Assembly: GCA_903927685.1 (NCBI GenBank)
Contig: CAIYOB010000425.1
Coordinates: 1-7,474 of the forward strand
Direction of reading: 5' to 3'
Origin: an uncultured Planctomycetaceae bacterium
GTDB lineage: Bacteria; Planctomycetota; Planctomycetia; Pirellulales; Pirellulaceae
DNA length: 7,474 bases
Below, one piece after another: positions 1 through 6,329 of this stretch. A program made the position numbers and the translations under genes. How positions within the stretch are numbered: the stretch's first letter is position 1; each line of letters opens with the position of its first letter. The notes below the pieces were generated by a model, which saw nothing but the letters and a program-made list of their open reading frames with translations, did not search any database and had not been told where the DNA came from.

Positions 1-1043
1 GGCACGCGTTGCAGACCATCTGGGCCTGCCAGGCGGGCAAGGACGTCTATGTGGAAAAGCCGCCCACCTGGTGCATTTGGGAGGGCCGGCAGATGGTCAA
101 GGCGGCGCGCAAGTACGAGCGGATGGTCCAGATCGGCACGCAGAATCGCTCGAGTCCCAATGTTGTGGAAGGGATGCAGAAGCTGAAAGAAGGCGTGATC
201 GGCAAGCTGTACATGGCCCGTGGCCTGAGCTACAAGACGCGTGGCAATCTGGGCAAGCACAGTCCGCGGCCTGTCCCAGAGGGCCTGGACTGGGACGCTT
301 GGGTCGGCCCTGCCAAGATGGTCGAGTACAGCAATTTCCAGCATCGCCGCTGGTATTGGAACTCGAATTTTGCCAGCGGCGACGTGGCCAACCAGTCGGT
401 GCACGACATTGACAAGATCCGCTGGGGGTTGGGGCTGGCCGAGCATCCGGTGACCGTCATGTCGATGGGCGACCGCTTCGTGCCAGGCGAGGACGACGAC
501 GCCGACACGCCCAACACCCAGGCCTTCCTGTGCAAGTGGGCAGATCACAAGGTCCTGGTGACGTTCGAGATCCGCCACTGGTACACCAACAGCGAGGCCG
601 AGATGCGCGACAAGTATCCGTTCGTGGCCGCGAACCAGTGCGTCGGCGAGATCTTCTTCGGCTCGGAGGGGTACATGATCATCCCCGATTATTCGAGCTA
701 CTACACGTTCTTAGGCCCCAAGAACGAGCCGGGGCCGTTCAAGACCGAAGGCCCCCACGACGGCGACAAGGGATACGCCGGAACGTATTGGCGAGAGGAA
801 AGCGTCCCCCATTTCCGCAACTGGATTGCGGCGATGCGCAGCCGCCGGCACGAAGACCTGAGCGCCGACGTGGAAGAAGGCCATCGCTCGATGACCGTCT
901 GCCACCTGGCCAAGATCTCGTGCCAACTCGGCCGGAGCGTGCATTTCGATCCCCAGGCGGAACACTTCGTGAACGACGCCGAAGCCGACAAGTTCCTCAA
1001 ACGCGAGTACCGGGCGCCCTACGTCGTGCCGGATGACGTTTGA
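1..1043 (+). CDS. Gfo/Idh/MocA family oxidoreductase, 5' truncated by window edge
   Basis: This is the C-terminal part (about 346 residues) of an NAD(P)-dependent dehydrogenase of the Gfo/Idh/MocA family, which oxidises or reduces sugars, inositols and related polyols. The reading frame is open to the left edge. The first complete codons read H-A-L-Q, and the two leading bases GG would complete a Trp codon, giving the family's usual WHALQ context, so the TTG at 9 is not the real start. Visible motifs are the EKP motif (DVYVEKP, near residue 17 of the visible part), whose Lys contacts substrate and cofactor; VQIGTQNRS; the LDWDAWVGPA segment that opens the C-terminal substrate domain; and QSVHDIDKIRW, which carries the catalytic His region. 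The missing part should hold the GxGxxG nucleotide-binding motif and possibly a Tat signal. The gene ends in TGA at 1041-1043. The exact substrate cannot be read from the sequence. Family assignment is firm. Confidence 0.93.
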   Translation, partial: HALQTIWACQAGKDVYVEKPPTWCIWEGRQMVKAARKYERMVQIGTQNRSSPNVVEGMQKLKEGVIGKLYMARGLSYKTRGNLGKHSPRPVPEGLDWDAWVGPAKMVEYSNFQHRRWYWNSNFASGDVANQSVHDIDKIRWGLGLAEHPVTVMSMGDRFVPGEDDDADTPNTQAFLCKWADHKVLVTFEIRHWYTNSEAEMRDKYPFVAANQCVGEIFFGSEGYMIIPDYSSYYTFLGPKNEPGPFKTEGPHDGDKGYAGTYWREESVPHFRNWIAAMRSRRHEDLSADVEEGHRSMTVCHLAKISCQLGRSVHFDPQAEHFVNDAEADKFLKREYRAPYVVPDDV

Positions 1044-1086
1044 CGTGGATGCTCCCTGCCAGGCGTCTTTTCCGGGGAATGGCCTG

Positions 1087-1110
1087 CAGCTGCGGCGGGT
1101 ACTGCGGCTG
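1087..1110. terminator. Possible hairpin between convergent genes
   Basis: The 70-bp gap between two convergent genes contains a 7-bp stem (CAGCTGC with GCGGCTG, one G-T pair) around a 10-nt loop. It ends 3 bp from the stop codon of the release-factor-like gene. Its position suits a shared bidirectional terminator, but neither strand has a T tract after the stem. This is a structural guess only. Confidence 0.22.
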
Positions 1111-1113
1111 TTC

Positions 1114-1629
1114 TCAGCGGAGGGGCGGGAAGCCGAGTTCCCGGCGGCGGCCGTTTACTTGGGCGAGTGCCCGCGGTTCGAGCTTGAGGAACTTGGCCAG
1201 CTGCGAGGGGGTGATTTCCAGCACGACCGCGGCGGTCTTGACGCCCATGTCGCAGGCGGCAAGGACATCGAGCGATTCGGCCAGCAGGGCCGGAAAGTCG
1301 TCGTGCTGAGGGCTGACGGAGATGCGTCCCCCAGCACAGCGGCTCTGCCAGGTCGGACTGGGCGGATCGGTCGGCCCGCGGAGACGGCGGATTTCCAGCG
1401 CCAGGTTGACCCGCAACCGGAACAGGGCGGCGGCGTGGTTCAGCGACTGGCTCCGCCGCTCGCTGGCTTCGCCCTTGACCCCGGTCGGCAGGTGGGTAAT
1501 GACCACCGCCGTCTCGACCTTGTTGCGGTGCTGGCCGCCCGGGCCGCTGCGGCGCGTGCGGCGCACCTCGCAAGCCTCGATCAACTGGGCCGGACTCAAG
1601 GCCGCGGGATGGACGGGGGCTGAGGCCAT
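1114..1629 (-). CDS. Peptide chain release factor-like protein (RF-1 domain, GGQ motif)
   Basis: This 171-residue protein carries the peptidyl-tRNA hydrolysis domain of class I release factors. The GGQ triad is at residues 31-33 in the context RRSGPGGQHRNKVET, followed by VVITHLPTGVKGEASERRSQSLN, the standard RF-1 domain core. In the family the GGQ loop enters the ribosomal peptidyl transferase centre and releases the nascent chain. At 171 residues it lacks the codon-recognition domain of RF1 and RF2, so it resembles ribosome-rescue factors of the ArfB/YaeJ or PrfH kind. It does not end in the Lys/Arg-rich tail that ArfB inserts into the mRNA channel. Residues about 120-171 instead form a helical segment with a helix-turn-helix look (TAAVVLEITPSQLAKFLK, then NGRRRELGFPPLR). 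The ATG lies 4 bp after the stop of the upstream iron-sulfur membrane protein gene. No clear Shine-Dalgarno is seen, so translation may be coupled. Family is certain; a rescue role is inferred. Confidence 0.88.
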   Translation of the reverse strand: MASAPVHPAALSPAQLIEACEVRRTRRSGPGGQHRNKVETAVVITHLPTGVKGEASERRSQSLNHAAALFRLRVNLALEIRRLRGPTDPPSPTWQSRCAGGRISVSPQHDDFPALLAESLDVLAACDMGVKTAAVVLEITPSQLAKFLKLEPRALAQVNGRRRELGFPPLR

Positions 1630-1633
1630 GCTG

Positions 1634-3058
1634 CTACTGTAAGCCCCAGCCCAAGATCAACCCCAACGTGGCGGCGCCCAGCAGCAGCAGCGGGGCAACC
1701 CGGCTGCGCAGCGTCGCAGCGTCGGCCAGGCGGCTTTCCCGCAAGGCGAACACGATCATGACGGCCACCAAAATCATGCTCAGTACCGACACCGTCGGCA
1801 GCGAGATCAGGCCCGGGGGCTGCGATAGCGATTTCGCTTGGATGGCGAGCGCCGTGTCGGTGCCTTGCGGATCGCGCAGCGCCAGCGGCAGGTAGCCGGC
1901 CCAGGACATGAACTTGGCCAGTCCTTTCGCCATCTGCCCGGCGGCGATGATCACGGCGGCCGGCAGGGCCAATCGCCGCCAGGCTTCCCCCAGCGAACGT
2001 GCTCCGCCTGCGCCCCGCACGGCGGCGCCCAGGATCAGCCACACGGCCAGCGGCACGACGATGATCGTCCAGACGCCTTCGATCCAACCCGCCAGGGATT
2101 TCGTCCCTAACGCTGTGGCGATCTGCTCCGGCACCCAGGCAAAGGCAGCTTTGGCCGCCGCCCATTCGGAACATAGCTCGGAAGCCACAAAGCCCGAGAC
2201 CATGACGACGAACAGCGTGACCGGCCACGAGGCTAACGCCGGACGGACGTCGGCCGAGTGAAACGGGCGGCGCAGGAACAGGCCCAGTTCAGGCTGCGGA
2301 TCGCCGGGCTTCAAACATCGGCCGCACAGCAGGCAGTCGGCGTTGGCATCGAGCCGCGCGGGATTCAGCAGGCTGGGACAACGGCGAGCGTCGCTGGCGT
2401 GATGCATCTGGGGCGGCGATGACTCAGTTGGCTTAGCGGTGGCCTCGCCGGCGGGCGTCACCGCGCGCACGGCCAGCATCGATCCGCGGCCGTAGGTCCC
2501 CAGCATCAAGCCGACGGGACAGAAGCCGCGGCAGAAAGCACGATCTCGCATCAGGAACCCGACGATTACCGCGCCGAACAGCAGGCTCCAGAGGAAGATC
2601 GACGTATAGGCGGGAACTCGATGCAGGTGCAAGCCGGGCACGAGCATCTGCAGCAGCCCGTAGAACAGCAGCATCAGCACACCGGATTGCAGCCAGCGTC
2701 CGACCGGGCGCTGCCGCACGCGCAACGCGCGGCCCAGTCGCTCGGAGACCTTCGCCAGCCATTCCAAGGGACACACGGCACACCAAACTCGGCCGAACCC
2801 AACCATGACCCAGACCATGACCGGCCACCACAGCCCCCAGATCACGAGATTGACCAGGTTCGACTTGGCATACAGCTTGTCCGGCACGCCCTCCGGGGGA
2901 AACAACCGCCAGCTGAACACGGCCATGCCGACAAACACCGCGAGAAACAGGATCTGGACCGCGTCGGGAAACAGGGGGCTGCGCACCAAGGCGGCGATCG
3001 GCCGCCAACGCAACAGGTTGAGGCCGGGCCTGGGGGCAGAGGGATTCGTGGATGACAT
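1634..3058 (-). CDS. Polytopic membrane 4Fe-4S binding protein, NapH/NosR C-terminal-like
   Basis: This is a 474-residue membrane protein related to the polyferredoxin NapH/NosR/CcoG group, which passes electrons across or along the cytoplasmic membrane. It has about nine hydrophobic segments, near residues 33-53, 69-89, 124-142, 152-170, 278-296, 328-348, 365-382, 418-439 and 454-472. Two cysteine motifs typical of the group follow the second and fourth segments: CAVCP (93-96) and CRGFCP (176-180). A hydrophilic loop at 190-275 holds a ferredoxin-like site with Cys242, Cys245 and Cys248. The usual fourth Cys of CxxCxxCxxxCP is absent (CLKPGDP); Cys227 could replace it. The ATG at 3058 was chosen because the hydrophobic domain begins soon after it and AGAG lies 9 nt upstream; an in-frame ATG at 3076 would add six residues. 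The frame stays open upstream to 3475 but without plausible coding content. The release-factor-like gene follows by 4 bp. Redox partners are unknown. Confidence 0.85.
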   Translation of the reverse strand: MSSTNPSAPRPGLNLLRWRPIAALVRSPLFPDAVQILFLAVFVGMAVFSWRLFPPEGVPDKLYAKSNLVNLVIWGLWWPVMVWVMVGFGRVWCAVCPLEWLAKVSERLGRALRVRQRPVGRWLQSGVLMLLFYGLLQMLVPGLHLHRVPAYTSIFLWSLLFGAVIVGFLMRDRAFCRGFCPVGLMLGTYGRGSMLAVRAVTPAGEATAKPTESSPPQMHHASDARRCPSLLNPARLDANADCLLCGRCLKPGDPQPELGLFLRRPFHSADVRPALASWPVTLFVVMVSGFVASELCSEWAAAKAAFAWVPEQIATALGTKSLAGWIEGVWTIIVVPLAVWLILGAAVRGAGGARSLGEAWRRLALPAAVIIAAGQMAKGLAKFMSWAGYLPLALRDPQGTDTALAIQAKSLSQPPGLISLPTVSVLSMILVAVMIVFALRESRLADAATLRSRVAPLLLLGAATLGLILGWGLQ

Positions 3059-3149
3059 GGTAAGTCGCTCTGGCATGGCGGGGCGGCGTGGTGGGAAGGT
3101 GAAGGTGTGCCGAGATTCGGAGGCCCCCACCCGGCCGCTACCGCGTCCG

Positions 3150-3174
3150 ACCTCCCCCGCTGCGCGGAGGAGGT
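3150..3174. repeat. GC-rich intergenic hairpin
   Basis: A stem of 9 positions with one mismatch (3150-3158 with 3166-3174) closes on a 7-nt loop, GCTGCGC. It sits in the 200-bp gap between the Tat-exported oxidoreductase and the membrane iron-sulfur gene. It may be a dispersed palindromic repeat or part of the transcribed leader of the downstream gene. The role is unknown. Confidence 0.4.
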
Positions 3175-3200
3175 ATGGAACCTGCTGGCAGTGGCTTGCG

Positions 3201-3218
3201 GCCGCTCCCGGGAGCGGC
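3201..3218 (-). terminator. Perfect 18-bp palindrome, possible terminator of the exported oxidoreductase
   Basis: GCCGCTCCCGGGAGCGGC is a perfect palindrome starting about 40 nt beyond the stop codon of the minus-strand oxidoreductase gene. As RNA it would form a GC stem of about 7 bp with a 4-nt loop. A second small stem (CACGC, loop CCAA, GCGTG) lies at 3225-3238, between it and the stop codon. The position suits transcript termination or 3'-end stabilisation. No T tract follows, so it is not a canonical intrinsic terminator; a protein-binding palindrome is the alternative. Confidence 0.35.
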
Positions 3219-3258
3219 TGAAGACACGCCCAAGCGTGAACTCCAGCGAGGACACGTG

Positions 3259-4665
3259 CTAGCCGATTTTCGGCAGCTCGTAGCCCTTGCGGCGTGGGCG
3301 GTCGAGCAGAGCGTTGCCTTCGTCGCAATTTGTGAACCGCTCGGCGACCGGGTCCCACTTCAACGCCTCGCCGACCCGGCCGACGTCCCGGATGATGTTG
3401 ACCAGGTAGCACAGCGTCGTGGCTCGCAGGCCAATTTCGATGTCCGCGTTGCACGGCTTGCGGCTCTTGATGCACTCAATCCAGTTCTCGATATGATAGG
3501 CCGTCTCCGCCCGCTTGTTCGGACCGGGGTTGTCGGGCGAGCGGACGATTTCCTTGGGATTGCTGGCCAGCTTGTTGCGGTTGATCTCGATCTTGCCGTT
3601 CTCGCCGATGAAGATCGCCCCCAAGCCGGGGCCGCGGTTGCCGTCCAGGTGCAGTCGCAATTCCGTGCCGCTGGCGAATTTCATCGTTACTTTGGACCGC
3701 GGGCCGGCCAGGCGCGCCATGCCGTGATAGTCGGTGCCCGTGTCAATGTCGCCCGTCTCGCCGACCAAGGTCCCGCCGACCGTCGTGCCGCCGACCGTCT
3801 TGTAGGTGTCGCTGTTGGGATCCACCGGCTCTTCCATCAGGACCTCGACGGGGCCCGTGTCATCCGTGCCCAACGCGCGATTGATCTGATCGTAGGAGTG
3901 CGTGCCCCAGCCGGTGACGCCGAAACACAGTCCGCCGCCGTCGTAGTCCCACCAGCGGGCCCAGCCGTGGTGGATCTCCGGGCTGTACGGCCGCAACTCG
4001 GCTTGATTCGTCCAGATGTCCCACCATTTCTCGACGGGTTCTTTCACGTCGGCCGACGTCGTCTTGGTCCAGCGGAAGGGGCTGACAAAATTCGGCGCCA
4101 GCACCGTGGTGATCTTGCCGATCGCCCCGTTCTTGACCAGGTCGCTGGCCCAGTTGTTGATCGGCATCGACCGCTGCTGCGTGCCGACTTGCGTCACGCG
4201 ATTGAGTTTCCGAGCGGCTTTGACCATCTCCCGGCCCTCGGCGATCGTCAAGCACATCGGCTTCTCGATATAGACGTCCATCCCCGCCTGCATGGCCAGG
4301 ATCGTGATCCAGGCCCGGGCGTGCGTGGTGGTTTCGACCATCACGGCATCCAGTTTCTCGTCGTCGATCATTTTGCGGAAGTCGTCGTACACGCCCCACT
4401 TCTCGCCGCCGGACAGTTCCTGGACGTAGCGCTCGGCTTTGGCGATCTCGCAATCGCAGGCCGCGACCACGCGGAAGCCCTTGACGTCGGCGCCTTCGCG
4501 GATCAGTCGCGAACGTCCACCGCAACCGATCACGCCCACACGCACCGTCTCGCTGGGAGCCGCCGAACCGTCCAGGCCCAGCACGTGGGCCGGCACCAAC
4601 GCCGGCAAGACCACCGCCGTACTCGCCTTGAGCATCTCCCGCCGTGTCCAATGATTTCGCGCCAT
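3259..4665 (-). CDS. Tat-exported Gfo/Idh/MocA family oxidoreductase
   Basis: This 468-residue protein is a complete Gfo/Idh/MocA-family dehydrogenase with an N-terminal twin-arginine export signal. The signal reads TRREMLKAS (Arg8-Arg9) followed by the hydrophobic run TAVVLPALVPAHVLGLDG, so the enzyme is predicted to be exported folded with its nicotinamide cofactor. The Rossmann domain starts at VRVGVIGCGGRSRLI (41-55). The EKP motif is at 134-136 (DVYIEKPM), and VTQVGTQQRS follows near 158. The C-terminal substrate domain contains HHGWARWWDYDGGG (232-245) and GWGTHSYDQI (252-261), in the place of the family's catalytic His segment. Length is normal for the exported planctomycete members. 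The ATG at 4665 is preferred over in-frame upstream starts because GGAGG stands 9 nt before it and the Tat signal begins there. It shares family but not close identity with the plus-strand oxidoreductase at the left edge. The likely substrate is a sugar or polyol derivative, unspecified. Confidence 0.94.
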   Translation of the reverse strand: MARNHWTRREMLKASTAVVLPALVPAHVLGLDGSAAPSETVRVGVIGCGGRSRLIREGADVKGFRVVAACDCEIAKAERYVQELSGGEKWGVYDDFRKMIDDEKLDAVMVETTTHARAWITILAMQAGMDVYIEKPMCLTIAEGREMVKAARKLNRVTQVGTQQRSMPINNWASDLVKNGAIGKITTVLAPNFVSPFRWTKTTSADVKEPVEKWWDIWTNQAELRPYSPEIHHGWARWWDYDGGGLCFGVTGWGTHSYDQINRALGTDDTGPVEVLMEEPVDPNSDTYKTVGGTTVGGTLVGETGDIDTGTDYHGMARLAGPRSKVTMKFASGTELRLHLDGNRGPGLGAIFIGENGKIEINRNKLASNPKEIVRSPDNPGPNKRAETAYHIENWIECIKSRKPCNADIEIGLRATTLCYLVNIIRDVGRVGEALKWDPVAERFTNCDEGNALLDRPRRKGYELPKIG

Positions 4666-4674
4666 GTCTGCTTT

Positions 4675-4679
4675 CCTCC
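4675..4679 (-). promoter_or_regulatory. Shine-Dalgarno of the Tat-exported oxidoreductase
   Basis: On the minus strand CGGAGGAAAGCAGAC immediately precedes the ATG at 4665. The GGAGG core is 9 nt from the start. This is the strongest ribosome binding site in the window, and it fixes the start against the in-frame ATGs further upstream (4824 and others). Confidence 0.8.
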
Positions 4680-4740
4680 GGGATTCGTCGTGTTTGATTC
4701 CGAGCGGCCGGCAGTAAGTCCCCGGTCGCGGCTGTCCACC

Positions 4741-4770
4741 ATGTTCCGCAATCATGGCAGTGTATGTCAA
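4741..4770 (-). promoter_or_regulatory. Weak candidate promoter for the Tat-exported oxidoreductase
   Basis: On the minus strand a perfect TTGACA (4770-4765) is followed after 18 nt by GAACAT (4746-4741), a poor match to TATAAT. Transcription would start about 70 nt before the ATG at 4665. The -10 match is weak and planctomycete promoters are not well defined, so this is only a candidate within the 183-bp gap upstream of the gene. Confidence 0.22.
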
Positions 4771-4848
4771 GAGCCGCATCTCCGGTTTTCCGGCAGTCGA
4801 CGCACGCGACTGGCCGTCCAACAAGACCCGTGCTCGACTCGTCGGTCG

Positions 4849-5817
4849 TCAGCTGTCTCGATGACGCCTCGACCGGCGCTCGGGTGAACCGGCCGCCGGA
4901 TCCACCGCCGGGTTGCCATCCGTCCTGGCCGGCCCGCCGCTGTCGGACTTCGCCGCTTCGCCGCTAGTAGACTTTGCCGCCTCGCCGTCGGCAGGCGCTG
5001 CTCCTTCGCCGCTGTCAGCCTTCGGCGGCTCCGGCTTGGCCTCCGTCGGGGCCACAGCCGGCGGCGCGGCGGGCCCGCGAGGGGCGGGTTTCGCGAACGC
5101 CGCCGGCCCGAGTAACTCGCGCGGCGTGAGCAGGCCGTCCCGGTTGCGGTCGAGGCGCGCGAATTCCTTGTCCGCCGAGCCGGGGCCGACCTCGGCGTAC
5201 TCGGCCAGAGTCAACTGTCCGTCGCCATCGCGGTCGCCTTGGCGGAACCAGGCGGGCAAGCCCGCGGGCAGCCGCGACGGCAACACGAAGTACTTCCGGT
5301 CCCTTAACTGGTCCTGCTTGGCCTCGGGTCGCTCCTGGCCTGCGGTCAGCTCCTGGCCTGCCGTCGGCTCGTCGTCCGCGGGCTCGTCCGCCGCTGGTTC
5401 AGCCGCCGGCACGACGGTGTCCGGGCCGCCGGCTTCGGCCGCCTCGGGTTCCGTCGATTCGCCAGGGCGAAGCAGCGACGGCAGGGGCACCCCACCGCCA
5501 AAACTGGCCGGCATCAAACGGATCTTGCGGTGGGCGCCGTACCTAGCGATGTACTGCGCCAACTCGTCGACGGACAGCACTGCGTCACGGTCCGCGTCCG
5601 CCTCCGGCGGCAGTTCGCCCCGCGCCGGCCATTCCGTCGCCGCGAGTCGGCCGTCCCGGTCCGCGTCGTACCGCGCGGCCCAACGCTGGGCGTACCGCCA
5701 AACGCCGCCGGATACGGCGCCGCTGGCGTCGTCCGGCTCCGCGCCCGCGGCATTCCCAGCCGCCAGCAGCAGCACAGCGATCAGCAGCCGCCGGTCTGTC
5801 GAAGTGGCTTGTCGCAT
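4849..5817 (-). CDS. Secreted EF-hand (calcium-binding) protein with four loops
   Basis: This 322-residue protein begins with a Sec signal peptide: basic TDRR, the hydrophobic run LLIAVLLLAAGNAAGA, and likely cleavage after AGA near residue 26. It contains four EF-hand calcium loops in two pairs: residues 51-62 (DADRDGRLAATE), 74-85 (DADRDAVLSVDE, with Ala instead of the usual Gly at position 6), 195-206 (DRDGDGQLTLAE) and 223-234 (DRNRDGLLTPRE). All keep the acidic residues at positions 1, 5 and 12. The pairs are separated by about 110 residues, including an acidic Ala/Pro/Glu-rich stretch with a tandem TAGQEL/TAGQER unit. The last 85 residues are low complexity (repeated GEAAKS) and end in a basic RRSRRHR tail. 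The ATG at 5817 is chosen because GGGGA lies 7 nt upstream and the signal peptide starts there; the frame is open upstream only through repeat DNA. It probably binds calcium outside the membrane; no enzymatic domain is visible. Confidence 0.86.
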   Translation of the reverse strand: MRQATSTDRRLLIAVLLLAAGNAAGAEPDDASGAVSGGVWRYAQRWAARYDADRDGRLAATEWPARGELPPEADADRDAVLSVDELAQYIARYGAHRKIRLMPASFGGGVPLPSLLRPGESTEPEAAEAGGPDTVVPAAEPAADEPADDEPTAGQELTAGQERPEAKQDQLRDRKYFVLPSRLPAGLPAWFRQGDRDGDGQLTLAEYAEVGPGSADKEFARLDRNRDGLLTPRELLGPAAFAKPAPRGPAAPPAVAPTEAKPEPPKADSGEGAAPADGEAAKSTSGEAAKSDSGGPARTDGNPAVDPAAGSPERRSRRHRDS

Positions 5818-5906
5818 CGCATGTTCCCCAGGCCTCTGTTCGCGTTGGCTTTGAACGCTGAAAATGCAAGGATACCACGAACCAGACACGATTCCCAGTG
5901 CAGCGA

Positions 5907-5933
5907 TGGGGCATTCGCGCTGGGGCATTCGCG
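5907..5933. repeat. Two tandem copies of a 13-bp unit (period 14)
   Basis: TGGGGCATTCGCG occurs at 5907-5919 and again at 5921-5933, separated by one base. It lies about 90-115 bp upstream of the EF-hand gene start. It could be a pair of protein binding sites or a fragment of a dispersed repeat; nothing in the sequence decides between these. Confidence 0.6.
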
Positions 5934-6008
5934 GTTTGCCAAACCGAAGATCCGGGGCCGGGGTGCCGGGGGCCATCGAAGTTGCGAGTGTGGCGGTCCG
6001 CCCCTGCT

Positions 6009-6201
6009 TGGCCGAAGGCCTGCTCCCACCGTAGCCTGGGGCAACGCCCCAGGACCACGGTGTCGTTCGGCCGTTTTGGCCGAAGGCCATATTCACATTG
6101 GCCGATGCGGGGCGGTGAATATGGCCTTCGGCCAAACAACGGATGTTCGCTCGTGTTCCTGGGGCGGTGCCCCAGGCTACGGTGAATATGGCCTTCGGCC
6201 A
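6009..6201. repeat. Compound inverted repeat of about 193 bp (REP/BIME- or MITE-like)
   Basis: Two arms mirror each other around a centre near 6105. The innermost arms are a perfect 22-bp inverted repeat (6075-6096 with 6115-6136, 18-bp spacer) containing GGCCGAAGGCCATATTCAC. Each arm then carries a perfect 8-bp stem with 3-nt loop: CCTGGGGCAACGCCCCAGG at 6035-6053 and CCTGGGGCGGTGCCCCAGG at 6158-6176, both flanked on the outer side by CACCGTAG or its complement. The outer ends are TGGCCGAAGGCC (6009-6020) and its inverse (6190-6201). The 21-bp segment at 6114-6134 recurs as an exact direct repeat at 6181-6201. The modules are conserved while the spacers between them differ, so the conserved parts appear to be under selection or recently copied. 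No open frame or transposase is present. Confidence 0.85.
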
Positions 6202-6232
6202 TACTTAAGGTGAGGACACACTTAACCTCAAA

Positions 6233-6329
6233 GCATGCTGCCGGGGTCGACCCGCAAGGTACGAACGGCGAGCCCCTAGTTCTTGCCACTGGGGGCTCGC
6301 TGCACTCGACCCCAGGTACCGCAGCATTC
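6233..6329. repeat. Second nested inverted-repeat element
   Basis: A strong inner hairpin pairs 6268-6280 with 6288-6300 (GCGAGCCCC with GGGGCTCGC, extended by AGT/ACT and one G-T pair) around a 7-nt loop, TCTTGCC. Outside it GGGGTCGA (6243-6250) pairs with TCGACCCC (6306-6313), and ATGCTGC (6235-6241) with GCAGCAT (6321-6327). The element shares no motif with the one at 6009-6201 and seems to be a different repeat family. It lies just downstream of the HEAT-protein stop codon, so it could protect or terminate that transcript, although no T tract follows the stem. Confidence 0.75.

Noticed and set aside
9..11. TTG at 9 as the true start of the left oxidoreductase
   Set aside because: The frame is open to the edge and the upstream residues match the conserved WHALQ context, so the gene is truncated by the window.
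1033..1623. Plus-strand open frame overlapping the release-factor-like gene
   Set aside because: The opposite strand encodes an unmistakable GGQ protein; the plus-strand translation shows no motif and no ribosome binding site.
3059..3475. N-terminal extension of the Fe-S membrane protein up to an ATG at 3475
   Set aside because: The extension would overlap the 3' end of the oxidoreductase gene, runs through hairpin DNA and has no recognisable protein features. The hydrophobic domain begins soon after the ATG at 3058.
3175..4887. Long plus-strand open frame (570 codons) opposite the Tat-exported oxidoreductase
   Set aside because: It is antisense to a gene with clear Tat, Rossmann and EKP motifs. 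Its translation is rich in Arg/Ala/Asp/Val with no domain, as expected from GC-rich codon shadowing.
6009..6201. CRISPR array or riboswitch at the repeats
   Set aside because: The repeats are inverted and few, with no regular spacers, so not CRISPR. The region lies mostly after a stop codon and more than 190 bp from the next start, and no known riboswitch core was recognised.
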